Of a stretch of 9,597 nucleotides of DNA, positions 1 to 6,716 are shown piece by piece (within the stretch, counting starts at the first letter, position 1; each line of letters starts with the position of its first letter). Source of the DNA: Verrucomicrobiaceae bacterium. Lineage in GTDB: Bacteria; Verrucomicrobiota; Verrucomicrobiae; Verrucomicrobiales; Akkermansiaceae. The translations under genes and the position numbers were made by a program. The stretch lies in NCBI GenBank assembly GCA_947372405.1, contig CANBTO010000155.1, positions 1 to 9,597 of the forward strand, given 5' to 3'. Under the pieces are notes generated by a model. It was not told the origin of the DNA. It searched no databases and was given only the letters and a program-made list of their open reading frames with translations.

Positions 1-440
1 GTTTGCTCGTTCGCACGATAAAACTGCCTGAGGTGCTCCTGAATGTCCTGCCGCGTCGCGCAGACGAGGTTCAGCTCACGACCGAGAATATGCGGCAGCG
101 AGTCCAGCGCTTCGAAATCGAGCGGGTCCGAGATTGCGATGGTCAGCAAAAGGCCATCGTCCTGCACGGGGATCACGCGGTAACGAAGCGCGGTTTCCTC
201 GGATACCGCCTCGGTGATGCCCGGCTCGAAAGTCACTTCCGTGAGACGGATGAACGGCATGCCTGCGTTCGCCGCGAGAGTGTGGGCCACCTCTTCCTGC
301 GTCAGGTGGGTGTGACCTAGCAGGTGCTCAATGATGGTTTCAGACCCCGAAAGCGAGCTGCGGGCCTTGGCCACCTCTTCAGCGGTGACCATGCCAGCTT
401 CGGTGAGCAATTCTGCGAGATAATCTTCGTTGGAGAACAC
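1..440 (-). CDS. GspE/PilB-type secretion ATPase, N-terminal part (cut by window edge)
   Basis: This is the first 146 codons of a gene that runs off the left edge. The frame is read from a GTG at 440, with an in-frame TAA a few codons upstream and no other start codon between, so GTG is the first available start. A weak AAGGA lies about 11 bases upstream. The translation begins MFSNEDYLAELLTEAGM and continues with a helical stretch (LTQEEVAHTLA), then GMPFIRL and an alpha/beta part with VIPVQDDGLLLTIAISDPLD. This is the pattern of the MshEN / T2SSE N-terminal domain of type II secretion and type IV pilus assembly ATPases. In that family the domain precedes a RecA-like ATPase with Walker A and B boxes, which would lie outside the window. 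The ATPase powers pseudopilus or pilus assembly at the inner membrane. A stand-alone MshEN-domain protein cannot be excluded because the ATPase part is not visible. Confidence 0.75.
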   Translation of the reverse strand, partial: MFSNEDYLAELLTEAGMVTAEEVAKARSSLSGSETIIEHLLGHTHLTQEEVAHTLAANAGMPFIRLTEVTFEPGITEAVSEETALRYRVIPVQDDGLLLTIAISDPLDFEALDSLPHILGRELNLVCATRQDIQEHLRQFYRANEQ

Positions 441-665
441 TGTGCGGAGAGTCCTTTGAAATGGTTTTTAGAAGACACTGCAACGACCATAGCCGCTGCT
501 GCATCTTCGGCAGATTGGTCAAGCCGCCCCACCGTTGTCAACCAGCCACATCAAGTGAATCCGGGATTTTCCTCACGTCCGGTGATCTGCCTGCGGAATG
601 TAAACACCATGCCAATCCATCCGAATGACGAATGACTGCAAAGCAAGGCACGTGTTGGCCGTGAC

Positions 666-1625
666 CTAATCGCTTTTGCCGAGCTGGCGCTGGGTGAGCC
701 ACGTTTCCAACAGATCCGGCAACTTCGCGGAATCGCCCTTGCCTTTGAGTCCGAATCCATGGCCACCCACGGCGAACACATGGCAGACCACAGGCACGTG
801 ATTTTCCGCGCAACGTGCGGTGAATTCCAGCGAGTTGCGCACAGGCACGGTTCCGTCGTCCGCCGCATGGACCAGGAAACATGGCGGCGTTTCCTTGTTC
901 ACCCGCTTTTCAGTGGATACCCGCGCGACGAGTGACGCGTCCGGTGATTCTCCCAACAGGCGGCGCTGCGAACCACTGTGGGACCATGGCTCTCCCATCG
1001 CGATCACGGGGTAGAGGAGTATGGCAAAGTCCGGCCGACAGTTCTGGCCGTCGATCGCATCCTTGCCCTCTTCGGAAAATTTTTCCGACCACAGGGTGGC
1101 GCACAGCGATGCCAGATGACCGCCGGCGGAGGATCCCATCACGCCCACTTTGCCGGGGTCCACACCCCACTCGCCGGCCCGCGCCCGCGTCACGCGAATC
1201 GCCCTGCGCGCATCGAGCAATGGCACCGGAAAACGGAATCCCGCGGCATCGTTGCCGCTGACCCGGTATTTCACCACCACCGCCACAATGCCGTGGTAGG
1301 CAAGCCATTTCGCATAGTCCCGGCCCTCGTGGCCCATCGCCAGGATCGTATAGCCGCCACCCGGAAAGATCACCACTGCGGCTCCCGTCCGGCGCGCGGC
1401 GTCCGGTTGATAGACTTCGTATTGTGGCACTGCCGTATCGGTCAGGCGTCCGCCTTCCTTTTCGTGTTCGCTCACCGCGGCGGGCCTTGCGCCACCCGGA
1501 GCCTCGCCCGGCCAGAGCGGCAGCCATTCGGCGGAAGCGTTCAGACACAAGGCGAAAACCAGCAGGAGCTGTTTGGCGGGAAGGTGCATCGGCTTCGATA
1601 CGCCTGGCTTGAGCGAAACTTGCAT
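666..1625 (-). CDS. Secreted alpha/beta-hydrolase esterase (BD-FAE / acetyl-xylan-esterase-like)
   Basis: A serine esterase of the alpha/beta-hydrolase fold, most like the secreted acetyl-xylan / feruloyl esterases (BD-FAE group) that remove acyl groups from plant or algal polysaccharides. Counting from the ATG at 1625 (319 aa), the oxyanion-hole loop PGGGY is at 88-92 and the nucleophile elbow GSSAG at 164-168 (Ser166). Asp257 in HAADDGTVP and His289 in GGHGFG complete the likely catalytic triad. A signal peptide is visible (AKQLLLVFALCLNASA, cut after about residue 32), so it acts in the periplasm or outside. The start is uncertain. The ATG at 1625 fits operon spacing but has AGGAG directly abutting it. 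An in-frame ATG at 1589 would give a more typical short signal peptide beginning MHLPAKQ. It is the last gene of the four-gene operon, 22 bp after the oxidoreductase. Fold and export are clear; the substrate is inferred. Confidence 0.85.
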   Translation of the reverse strand: MQVSLKPGVSKPMHLPAKQLLLVFALCLNASAEWLPLWPGEAPGGARPAAVSEHEKEGGRLTDTAVPQYEVYQPDAARRTGAAVVIFPGGGYTILAMGHEGRDYAKWLAYHGIVAVVVKYRVSGNDAAGFRFPVPLLDARRAIRVTRARAGEWGVDPGKVGVMGSSAGGHLASLCATLWSEKFSEEGKDAIDGQNCRPDFAILLYPVIAMGEPWSHSGSQRRLLGESPDASLVARVSTEKRVNKETPPCFLVHAADDGTVPVRNSLEFTARCAENHVPVVCHVFAVGGHGFGLKGKGDSAKLPDLLETWLTQRQLGKSD

Positions 1626-1647
1626 CTCCTGACGCGGTGGAATTTTG

Positions 1648-2955
1648 TTAGATTCCGAAACCCTCGCGCGCCTGTTGGCTCATCCGTTCGTTGAGCGGTT
1701 CCGGAGAAACGATGCGGTAGGCCTTGGGATCCCAGACCACCTCGCCGCCGGACTGGATGGCCAGCACCGAGAGATGGCTGAGGGCGTCCGAGCGCACGGC
1801 GTCCTGGATCGGACCGACGGACGGGGCATGGTTGCGCACGGAGTCCACGAAGGCTTGGTAGTAATTGTTCTGATAGAGCACGAGCTTCGCTCCGTCCGCC
1901 TGCTTTTCACGGAACCAGTCGGGATTGCTGGCCGCCACGCCGCCGCGGCTGAGGCTCACCCAGCCTTTCGGACCGAAGAAGGTGGTGCCGTCGCCTTCCC
2001 AGTTCTTGCGATAGGTTTCCACAACCGGCTTGGCGATGTCGTCGCTCATGAAGTGCGTCTTGATGCCACCGGCGAACTCCATGTGCACGTCCCAGGAAGT
2101 GAGGGCGTTGAAGAGCGCGTCCGGCGTGGCGACGGTGCCGGTGCCGCGAACCTTGAACGGCCCCTTCTGGTCGTAATCGAGTCCCCAGATGGAAATGTCC
2201 AGCGGGTGCGCTCCCCAACCGGCGATGAAACCGAGCGCATAATCCGCGCAATACCAGGAACCAGCGCTGGTGATGCGGTCCTTGGTGCAGGGTTTCATCG
2301 GTGCGGGGCCGATGTAGAGGTCGTAGTCGAGTCCGTCCGGAATGGGGATCTCGTCGAGCGATCCACCGCCTTTGCCTGCGGGGGCCCAGATGTCGATACG
2401 CTCGATGTCACCAATGGTGCCGTTGAGCACCAGCTCGATGCCGCGCCTGAGGATTTCCTGGCTGCGTTGCTGGGTGCCGTATTGGAAAATGCGGTCGTGT
2501 TTGACGCAGGCGTCGAGCATCGCCTTGTTCTGGGCGAGCGTGTGACCTAACGGTTTTTCGATGTAAACGTCCTTACCCGCACGCACGGCGGCCAGCCCGA
2601 CAGGCACGTGCCAGTGGTCCGGCGTGGCGATGACCACGGCGTCGATGGACGGATCCGCCAGCAGTTCGCGGAAGTCGTTGTAAAGTTTCGGATCATGGCC
2701 CTGCGCGGCCTTCACCCGCCCGGCGGCGGCCTCACGCCGTTGGCGGAACGGATCGGCGATGGCGACCGACGTGGCGCCTTTCACGGAGAGATAATTCTGC
2801 AGCAGGCCCGTTCCCTGACCGCCCACGCCGATGTGGCCGAGGCGGATGGTGCGGCCGGGAGCGTCCGCGCCGAACAAACGGGAGGCGGGCATGACGAGCG
2901 GCGCGGCGAGCGCGGCGGTGGTTCCGGTTAGAAAGTGGCGGCGGGTGGTGTTCAT
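1648..2955 (-). CDS. Tat-exported Gfo/Idh/MocA-family NAD(P)-dependent oxidoreductase
   Basis: A 435-aa sugar or polyol oxidoreductase of the Gfo/Idh/MocA family. The N-terminus is a twin-arginine leader (TRRHFLTG at 4-11, then an Ala-rich hydrophobic stretch and PASRLFGA), so the protein should be folded with its cofactor in the cytoplasm and exported by Tat. The Rossmann fold follows, with GVGGQG at 43-48, an acidic residue (Asp68) ending beta-2, TPDHWH at 111-116 and the family signature EKPLGHT at 133-139. The C-terminal alpha/beta domain contains GWGAHPLDIS (246-255), matching the GxHxxD motif common in this family's secreted members. Family members oxidise or reduce ring hydroxyls, or use a tightly held NAD(P) to pass hydride between sugars, as glucose-fructose oxidoreductase does. 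It lies 18 bp downstream of the isomerase gene and 22 bp upstream of the esterase. No Shine-Dalgarno sequence precedes the ATG. The family and Tat signal are clear; the substrate is unknown. Confidence 0.93.
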   Translation of the reverse strand: MNTTRRHFLTGTTAALAAPLVMPASRLFGADAPGRTIRLGHIGVGGQGTGLLQNYLSVKGATSVAIADPFRQRREAAAGRVKAAQGHDPKLYNDFRELLADPSIDAVVIATPDHWHVPVGLAAVRAGKDVYIEKPLGHTLAQNKAMLDACVKHDRIFQYGTQQRSQEILRRGIELVLNGTIGDIERIDIWAPAGKGGGSLDEIPIPDGLDYDLYIGPAPMKPCTKDRITSAGSWYCADYALGFIAGWGAHPLDISIWGLDYDQKGPFKVRGTGTVATPDALFNALTSWDVHMEFAGGIKTHFMSDDIAKPVVETYRKNWEGDGTTFFGPKGWVSLSRGGVAASNPDWFREKQADGAKLVLYQNNYYQAFVDSVRNHAPSVGPIQDAVRSDALSHLSVLAIQSGGEVVWDPKAYRIVSPEPLNERMSQQAREGFGI

Positions 2956-2973
2956 GGGATTGTGTGTTGGGAT

Positions 2974-3819
2974 TCAGGAGCCGGACCATTTGCGGAGACG
3001 TTCCGCGGAAACCTTGACGGCTTCCTCGCCGGCGATTTCCAGAGTGGTGGGTCCGTCAAAACCGGCTGCGAGCAGTTCCTTGACGATGGGTTCGATGCCG
3101 ACGACGCCGGCACCCAGCGGAATCAAGCCCATGCCGCAGCCGAACTGCTTTCCGCGCAGCGGCAGCATTTCGGCGGGCATGTCTTTCCAGTGCACGTGCT
3201 TGATGCGCAGGCCGAAGGTTTTCACAAACTGCAGCGGATCTCCGCCGCCGAGCCATGAGTTGCCGGTGTCCAGGTTGATGCCGACGGTGTTTTCATGGCC
3301 GAGCGCGTCGAGGATGCGGGACATGCCTTCCACGGTGTCGGTGAGAATGCCGTGTGGCTCTAACAACAACTCGATGCCGAAGGTTTCCGCCCAGCGGATG
3401 GGTTCATGGAGCTTCTCGCGGATGCTGAAAAGGCGTTGCTCGTCGCTGAGATGATGGCCGAAGTCCGTCTTCGGATCACCCTCGGTGGTGATGACCTGCT
3501 TCACGCCGAGAAAATGCGCAAGCTTGATGGCCTTGATGATCTCCGCCGTGCCGTAGCGGTCCGGCGAGGTCGGGTCTAACAAGTTCGCGTGGGCGCAAAC
3601 GCTGGTGAGCTTGAGGTTGAACTCGTTGACCATGTCGAGGATCGTCGCAGGATGGGAGTCCAGGCTGAACGAGGCGGAGAATCCGTATTCGGTGCCGAGT
3701 GTGGCGCCGTCGTGATTGTCTGTTAGGTCCGCGTAGTCGAAGCCGAGCTCGCGGATGAGTTCGAATTGCCGCCGCATGGGCGAGAACGGTTGGATGAGGG
3801 CGAAGCAGCCGATTTTCAT
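2974..3819 (-). CDS. Sugar phosphate isomerase/epimerase family protein (xylose-isomerase-like TIM barrel)
   Basis: A 281-aa TIM-barrel protein of the AP-endonuclease-2 / xylose-isomerase-like superfamily (IolE, IolI, D-tagatose and L-ribulose 3-epimerases, hydroxypyruvate isomerase). The metal ligands expected for this fold can be placed: Glu154 in LLLEPHG, Asp184 in INLDTGN, His210 in KHVHWKD and Glu261 in TTLEIAG. His77 in VCAHANL is another likely active-site residue. It starts directly at MKIGCFALIQ, with no signal peptide, so it should be cytoplasmic, unlike the exported proteins on either side. It probably isomerises or epimerises a keto-sugar or keto-acid made by the neighbouring Gfo/Idh/MocA enzyme, or acts as a 2-keto-inositol-type dehydratase. 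Such pairing is common in inositol and keto-sugar gene clusters. Spacing is 13 bp after the ThuA fusion and 18 bp before the oxidoreductase, indicating co-transcription. The exact reaction cannot be assigned. Confidence 0.9.
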   Translation of the reverse strand: MKIGCFALIQPFSPMRRQFELIRELGFDYADLTDNHDGATLGTEYGFSASFSLDSHPATILDMVNEFNLKLTSVCAHANLLDPTSPDRYGTAEIIKAIKLAHFLGVKQVITTEGDPKTDFGHHLSDEQRLFSIREKLHEPIRWAETFGIELLLEPHGILTDTVEGMSRILDALGHENTVGINLDTGNSWLGGGDPLQFVKTFGLRIKHVHWKDMPAEMLPLRGKQFGCGMGLIPLGAGVVGIEPIVKELLAAGFDGPTTLEIAGEEAVKVSAERLRKWSGS

Positions 3820-3832
3820 GGGTTGGTGTGGT

Positions 3833-5503
3833 TCAGGGTTTTGCCGGAGTTGAGAAAGCGTGGCAGTCCGATTCTATTTCCTCCACGGACATCGCTTTGG
3901 AATGGATCAGGATGCGGTAGCGCAGTGTCAGCGATTTTCCGGCTGCGAGAACCAGCGGCTCGTTGAACAACACGGCCGGACTGAAGTAGCTCATCGGCGG
4001 GCTGTCATGCACGTACCATGGAGACGGATGGCGCAGGTTGTCGGGATGGTCACAGATGCTGACACCGCCTTCGGGGCTGGAATAATCGAGCCATCGCGCG
4101 CTTTGCCCATGGCTTGCGGGTGCGCTGTTTTTTCCTTCGCTCGTCCGGACGGTCCATCCGTTAGGTTTCACGGGCAGCCTCAGCGACAAGCCCGCATAAC
4201 CGCCATAGGGCTTGCCGTTCTCCTCGTTCGGCAGCGGAGTGCGCCCGAGGTTGACGGGTGCGTTTCCTGCGGTGAACTCGCTGGTCCAGTCGATCCGATA
4301 CCGGCCTTCGGCATCCGGCGGCGTGATGGCGAGCTTGCGCAGTTCCGTCATGACCGCGGGTTGTCCTGGCGGGTGGTAGCTGAAGCGCAACTCGGCGCTT
4401 GCGCCGAAATCGCCGCGCGGATCGACCTTGGTTTCTGTTAGTTCGGTGATGCCTTCGCTGGCGTGGGTTTTCGGATCTTCCTCCCAGTAGTTCAGTCCGT
4501 TGATCAGTTTCCATGACCACCACAAACCATGATGCCACGGATGATCGGAAGGTTCGAAAGCGGATAGAACCTCGCCATCCACCGTCGAGATCGGATGGAA
4601 GTAGGATTTGGGCCGGGCCGGGTCGAAGACCAGACACCAGACGGCCTTGCCACCATTGTTCAGCGCAAGGCTGGTATCGGTCCGCATCCAGGCAAAACCG
4701 GGCTGCAACGCGTCTTCCTTCATCGTGGGCCAGTTCTTGGCGGGCGGGATGGAGACTTCTCCTGTGGCGGCCCACTCGGTGCCGCGCTGGAGCAAGGTGC
4801 GCCAGGCGGGATTTTTCATGGCGGTAGCATCGTGGCCGAGAAAAATCGCGAATCCTCGTCCGCCGCCGGATTCGGTAGTGAAGATGATGTTTTCCAGCTT
4901 TCCACTGCCCTTGAACGCGGGGTCCGGCGTCACCGAAGCCAGCGCCTTCGCGCCCGGAGCGACCGCGGTTTTCTGCCAGAACTCATCGCGGATCCAGAAC
5001 GGCGCGAGCCCTTTCGTGATGGGTGACTCTTCACCGGTGAAAGTCACCTGATCGACATGGATCGCCCCATGATTCGTCCCGTCTTTCCAGGTGCCGCAGG
5101 CAAGGTTTTGGAATTCAGGCCAATCGTAAAACACCGAGCTGCCTGCGTGCACGATCACCAGTCCCTTGCCTTTCGCGATGTGATCGAGAAAAGCCTTCTT
5201 CGTCTCCGCGCTCCATTCGCCCTTCGGCGCGTTATTGCCGTAAGTGTTGAAATTGCTCAAAACCACCGCATAAGGCGCGAAGGAGGTGGGCGTCATGCCA
5301 AACACGTTTTCCTCCACATCCACGGCGAAGCGTCCGCTTTCTTCCAGCGCGGCACGGATTGCGGGAGTAGTGCTTTTCCAATCGTGGTTGTTCGCCCCGC
5401 TGAGGATCAGCACGCGGGATTTGGCTTCCTCCGCGCCAACTGGAACCGCCAGCAGGCCGGCGAATGTGGCGATCCTGATGAATCGAAGACGGCGCGGGTT
5501 CAT
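3833..5503 (-). CDS. Secreted ThuA-domain + DUF6807 (PmoA-like) fusion protein
   Basis: First gene of the minus-strand operon, 556 aa. The ATG at 5503 was chosen over the longer reading to 5581 because it opens directly into a signal peptide (MNPRRLRFIRIATFAGLLAV, cut after about Ala24). It also leaves 80 bp for promoters, whereas the longer start would leave 2 bp before the divergent gene. Residues about 30-248 are a ThuA domain, a class-I glutamine-amidotransferase-like fold. It begins VLILSGANNHDW and includes GLVIVHAGSS (114-123) and FAIFLGHD (218-225). Residues about 280-550 form a second domain like DUF6807, often annotated 'methane oxygenase PmoA', with HPWHHGLWWSW at 321-331. That name is misleading: there is no relation to membrane methane monooxygenase. 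ThuA of Sinorhizobium takes part in trehalose and related disaccharide use with the oxidoreductase ThuB, which fits the Gfo/Idh/MocA gene nearby. The activity of either domain here is unknown. Confidence 0.85.
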   Translation of the reverse strand: MNPRRLRFIRIATFAGLLAVPVGAEEAKSRVLILSGANNHDWKSTTPAIRAALEESGRFAVDVEENVFGMTPTSFAPYAVVLSNFNTYGNNAPKGEWSAETKKAFLDHIAKGKGLVIVHAGSSVFYDWPEFQNLACGTWKDGTNHGAIHVDQVTFTGEESPITKGLAPFWIRDEFWQKTAVAPGAKALASVTPDPAFKGSGKLENIIFTTESGGGRGFAIFLGHDATAMKNPAWRTLLQRGTEWAATGEVSIPPAKNWPTMKEDALQPGFAWMRTDTSLALNNGGKAVWCLVFDPARPKSYFHPISTVDGEVLSAFEPSDHPWHHGLWWSWKLINGLNYWEEDPKTHASEGITELTETKVDPRGDFGASAELRFSYHPPGQPAVMTELRKLAITPPDAEGRYRIDWTSEFTAGNAPVNLGRTPLPNEENGKPYGGYAGLSLRLPVKPNGWTVRTSEGKNSAPASHGQSARWLDYSSPEGGVSICDHPDNLRHPSPWYVHDSPPMSYFSPAVLFNEPLVLAAGKSLTLRYRILIHSKAMSVEEIESDCHAFSTPAKP

Positions 5504-5583
5504 GAGAGTTTGCAGGCTAGCATTGGAAAGGATATGAAACTTGCAAAGTCGTCCAGTGGTAAATATTACACATCCAGGCATTC
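5504..5583. promoter_or_regulatory. Divergent promoter/operator region between AraC regulator and catabolic operon
   Basis: The 80 bp between the divergent starts at 5503 (minus) and 5584 (plus) must hold the promoters of both units. It is clearly richer in A+T than the flanking genes. A 6-bp inverted repeat, TTTGCA at 5509-5514 and TGCAAA at 5542-5547, has its arms 33 bp apart, about three helical turns. This would suit a dimeric regulator such as the adjacent AraC protein, though six-base arms can arise by chance. No convincing -10/-35 pair was found for the minus-strand operon. Confidence 0.45.
5541..5569 (+). promoter_or_regulatory. Candidate sigma-70-like promoter of the AraC-family gene
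   Basis: TTGCAA (5541-5546) and TATTAC (5564-5569) are separated by exactly 17 bp, and each matches the sigma-70 consensus at four of six positions. Transcription would begin around 5575, leaving a leader of only about 10 bases before the ATG at 5584. The -35 box overlaps one arm of the inverted repeat at 5542-5547, so a bound regulator could block it (autorepression). Moderate match only. Confidence 0.35.
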
Positions 5584-6585
5584 ATGAAACAACGCACCAC
5601 CTTCCGCACCGCGCGCGAACTTTTTCACGCCGATACCTGCGAGCCGCTCAAGCAGGCGGCTGAAAGCGGGGCACTGCGACTGGAAGCGCTCGGGCGCGGC
5701 AGCTACCCCGGCGCGCGCCTGCCCAGACACGACCTGAAGGAACTCTGCATGGCCGGATACTGGAACGCGCCATCCGCGCAGAACTGGGGGCTGGACTGGC
5801 ATTGCAACGAAGGCATCGAGATCGGCTACGTCTCCGCCGGCAGGCTGCCGCTCGGCGTGGGTGACAAACAGCTTGTGGTGGAGCCGGGAAATCTAACCAT
5901 CACTCGGCCTTGGCAGCGCCACCGGGTGGGAAATCCCAACGTGCCCGCCAGCCACTATTCGTGGATCATCCTCGATGTCGGCATGCGCCGCCCGAACCAA
6001 CCTTGGATCTGGCCGAAGTGGCTGCTCTATTCGAGCAACGGCCTCAAGCGTCTTACCGACATGCTCCGCCGCAACGAGCAACCGGTCTGGCGGGCGGACC
6101 GCATGATCGGAACGTGCTTCGAGCGACTCGATGAAACCGTGGCGCATGGCGGCGGCGACGCCAATCACGCCAGGCTGAAGATCCTCATCAACGAACTCGT
6201 CATCCTGCTGGCGGAACTGTTAGAATCACGCAACCCGCATCTCGACGATTCCCTGCCCAGCAGCGAGCGCACGGTGCGGTTGTTCCTCGAAAACCTGCAC
6301 CGCCGTATCGATGAACCGTGGACGCTGGACTCGATGGCCGCGGCCTGCGGGCTGGCACGCACGCATTTCGCCGCCTGCTGCCGGAAACTGGTGAATGTTC
6401 CTCCCGTGGAGTTTCTGACCAACCTCCGCCTGCAAACCGCCGCCGGACTTCTAACGGAAAACCCGGGCCTGAACATCACCGGGATCGCATTCCGCTGCGG
6501 TTTCCAGTCCAGCCAGTATTTCGCCCGGGTTTTCCGCGCACGCTACGGCCACTCGCCGAGCGAATACCGGAAGGCGTCGCAATAG
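5584..6585 (+). CDS. AraC-family transcriptional regulator (cupin sensor + double HTH)
   Basis: A 333-aa cytoplasmic regulator. Residues about 60-130 look like the cupin-type ligand-binding arm of AraC proteins: GIEIGYVSAGRLPLGVGDK, then VVEPGNLTITRPWQRH, the usual 'anti-parallel beta then histidine' pattern. The C-terminal 100 residues are the AraC DNA-binding domain. The first helix-turn-helix is around 246-278 (WTLDSMAAACGLARTHFAACCRK) and the second around 298-331, with the family signature GFQSSQYFARVFRARYGHSPSEYR. The ATG at 5584 is preceded by a weak AGG five bases upstream. It is divergent from the four-gene catabolic operon and directly upstream, on the same strand, of the beta-helix gene, so it probably senses a sugar from the target glycan and controls one or both. 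Control of both units is inferred from position only. Confidence 0.93.
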   Translation: MKQRTTFRTARELFHADTCEPLKQAAESGALRLEALGRGSYPGARLPRHDLKELCMAGYWNAPSAQNWGLDWHCNEGIEIGYVSAGRLPLGVGDKQLVVEPGNLTITRPWQRHRVGNPNVPASHYSWIILDVGMRRPNQPWIWPKWLLYSSNGLKRLTDMLRRNEQPVWRADRMIGTCFERLDETVAHGGGDANHARLKILINELVILLAELLESRNPHLDDSLPSSERTVRLFLENLHRRIDEPWTLDSMAAACGLARTHFAACCRKLVNVPPVEFLTNLRLQTAAGLLTENPGLNITGIAFRCGFQSSQYFARVFRARYGHSPSEYRKASQ

Positions 6586-6624
6586 CCATGATCACAGCCT
6601 GTTGTGAGTGTCTCGTGTCATCAG

Positions 6625-6715
6625 GGGATCACTTTGATTTGAACGTCCATGAATTGGAATCCAAACACGGAAGATGATCCCGTGCCGTTGAAAGAACCGT
6701 TGCTGCCGGACGTTC
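6625..6715 (+). promoter_or_regulatory. Interleaved inverted repeats in the beta-helix gene leader
   Basis: Two perfect inverted repeats lie in an interleaved order. GGGATCA (6625-6631) pairs with TGATCCC (6675-6681), and GAACGTCC (6641-6648) pairs with GGACGTTC (6708-6715). The last arm ends one base before the ATG at 6717. Between them is a short near-palindrome, TTGGAATCCAA (6654-6664). In RNA the order would be that of an H-type pseudoknot with its second stem next to the start codon; in DNA the arms could be operator half-sites. Arms of 7-8 bp in about 130 bp can arise by chance. Confidence 0.25.
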
Positions 6716-6716
6716 C

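Noticed and set aside
536..541. Perfect TTGACA (minus strand) upstream of the GspE/PilB-type gene as a promoter -35 box
   Set aside because: No acceptable -10 box lies 16-18 bases downstream (best is CAATCT), so the hexamer alone does not support a promoter. Nothing else was found in the 441-665 intergenic stretch.
910..1548. Arg/Gly-rich open frame inside the esterase gene on the same strand
   Set aside because: It is a frame-shifted shadow of the esterase, with composition typical of GC-rich off-frame translation.
1645..2550. Long plus-strand open frame of about 300 codons opposite the oxidoreductase gene
   Set aside because: It lies antisense to a gene with clear family motifs. Such frames are common opposite GC-rich genes, and its translation shows no domain.
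312..2551. Repeated GTGACCTA (near 313, 661 and 2542) as a regulatory repeat
   Set aside because: Two copies are explained by coding the same Leu-Gly-His-Thr residues in unrelated genes, and the third ends at a stop codon. There is no spacing pattern.
3833..5503. Annotation of the DUF6807 domain as a methane oxygenase subunit
   Set aside because: The protein is soluble and secreted, with no membrane helices beyond the signal peptide, and no other methane-oxidation genes are present. The PmoA label is a family-name artefact.
5504..5581. Longer start of the ThuA fusion at 5581 (26 extra residues)
   Set aside because: It would leave 2 bp to the divergent AraC start and bury the signal peptide. 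The extra residues look like translated promoter DNA.
6592..6607. Hairpin TCACA-gcctgt-TGTGA just after the AraC stop codon as a terminator
   Set aside because: The stem is only five base pairs, not GC-rich, and has no T-run after it.
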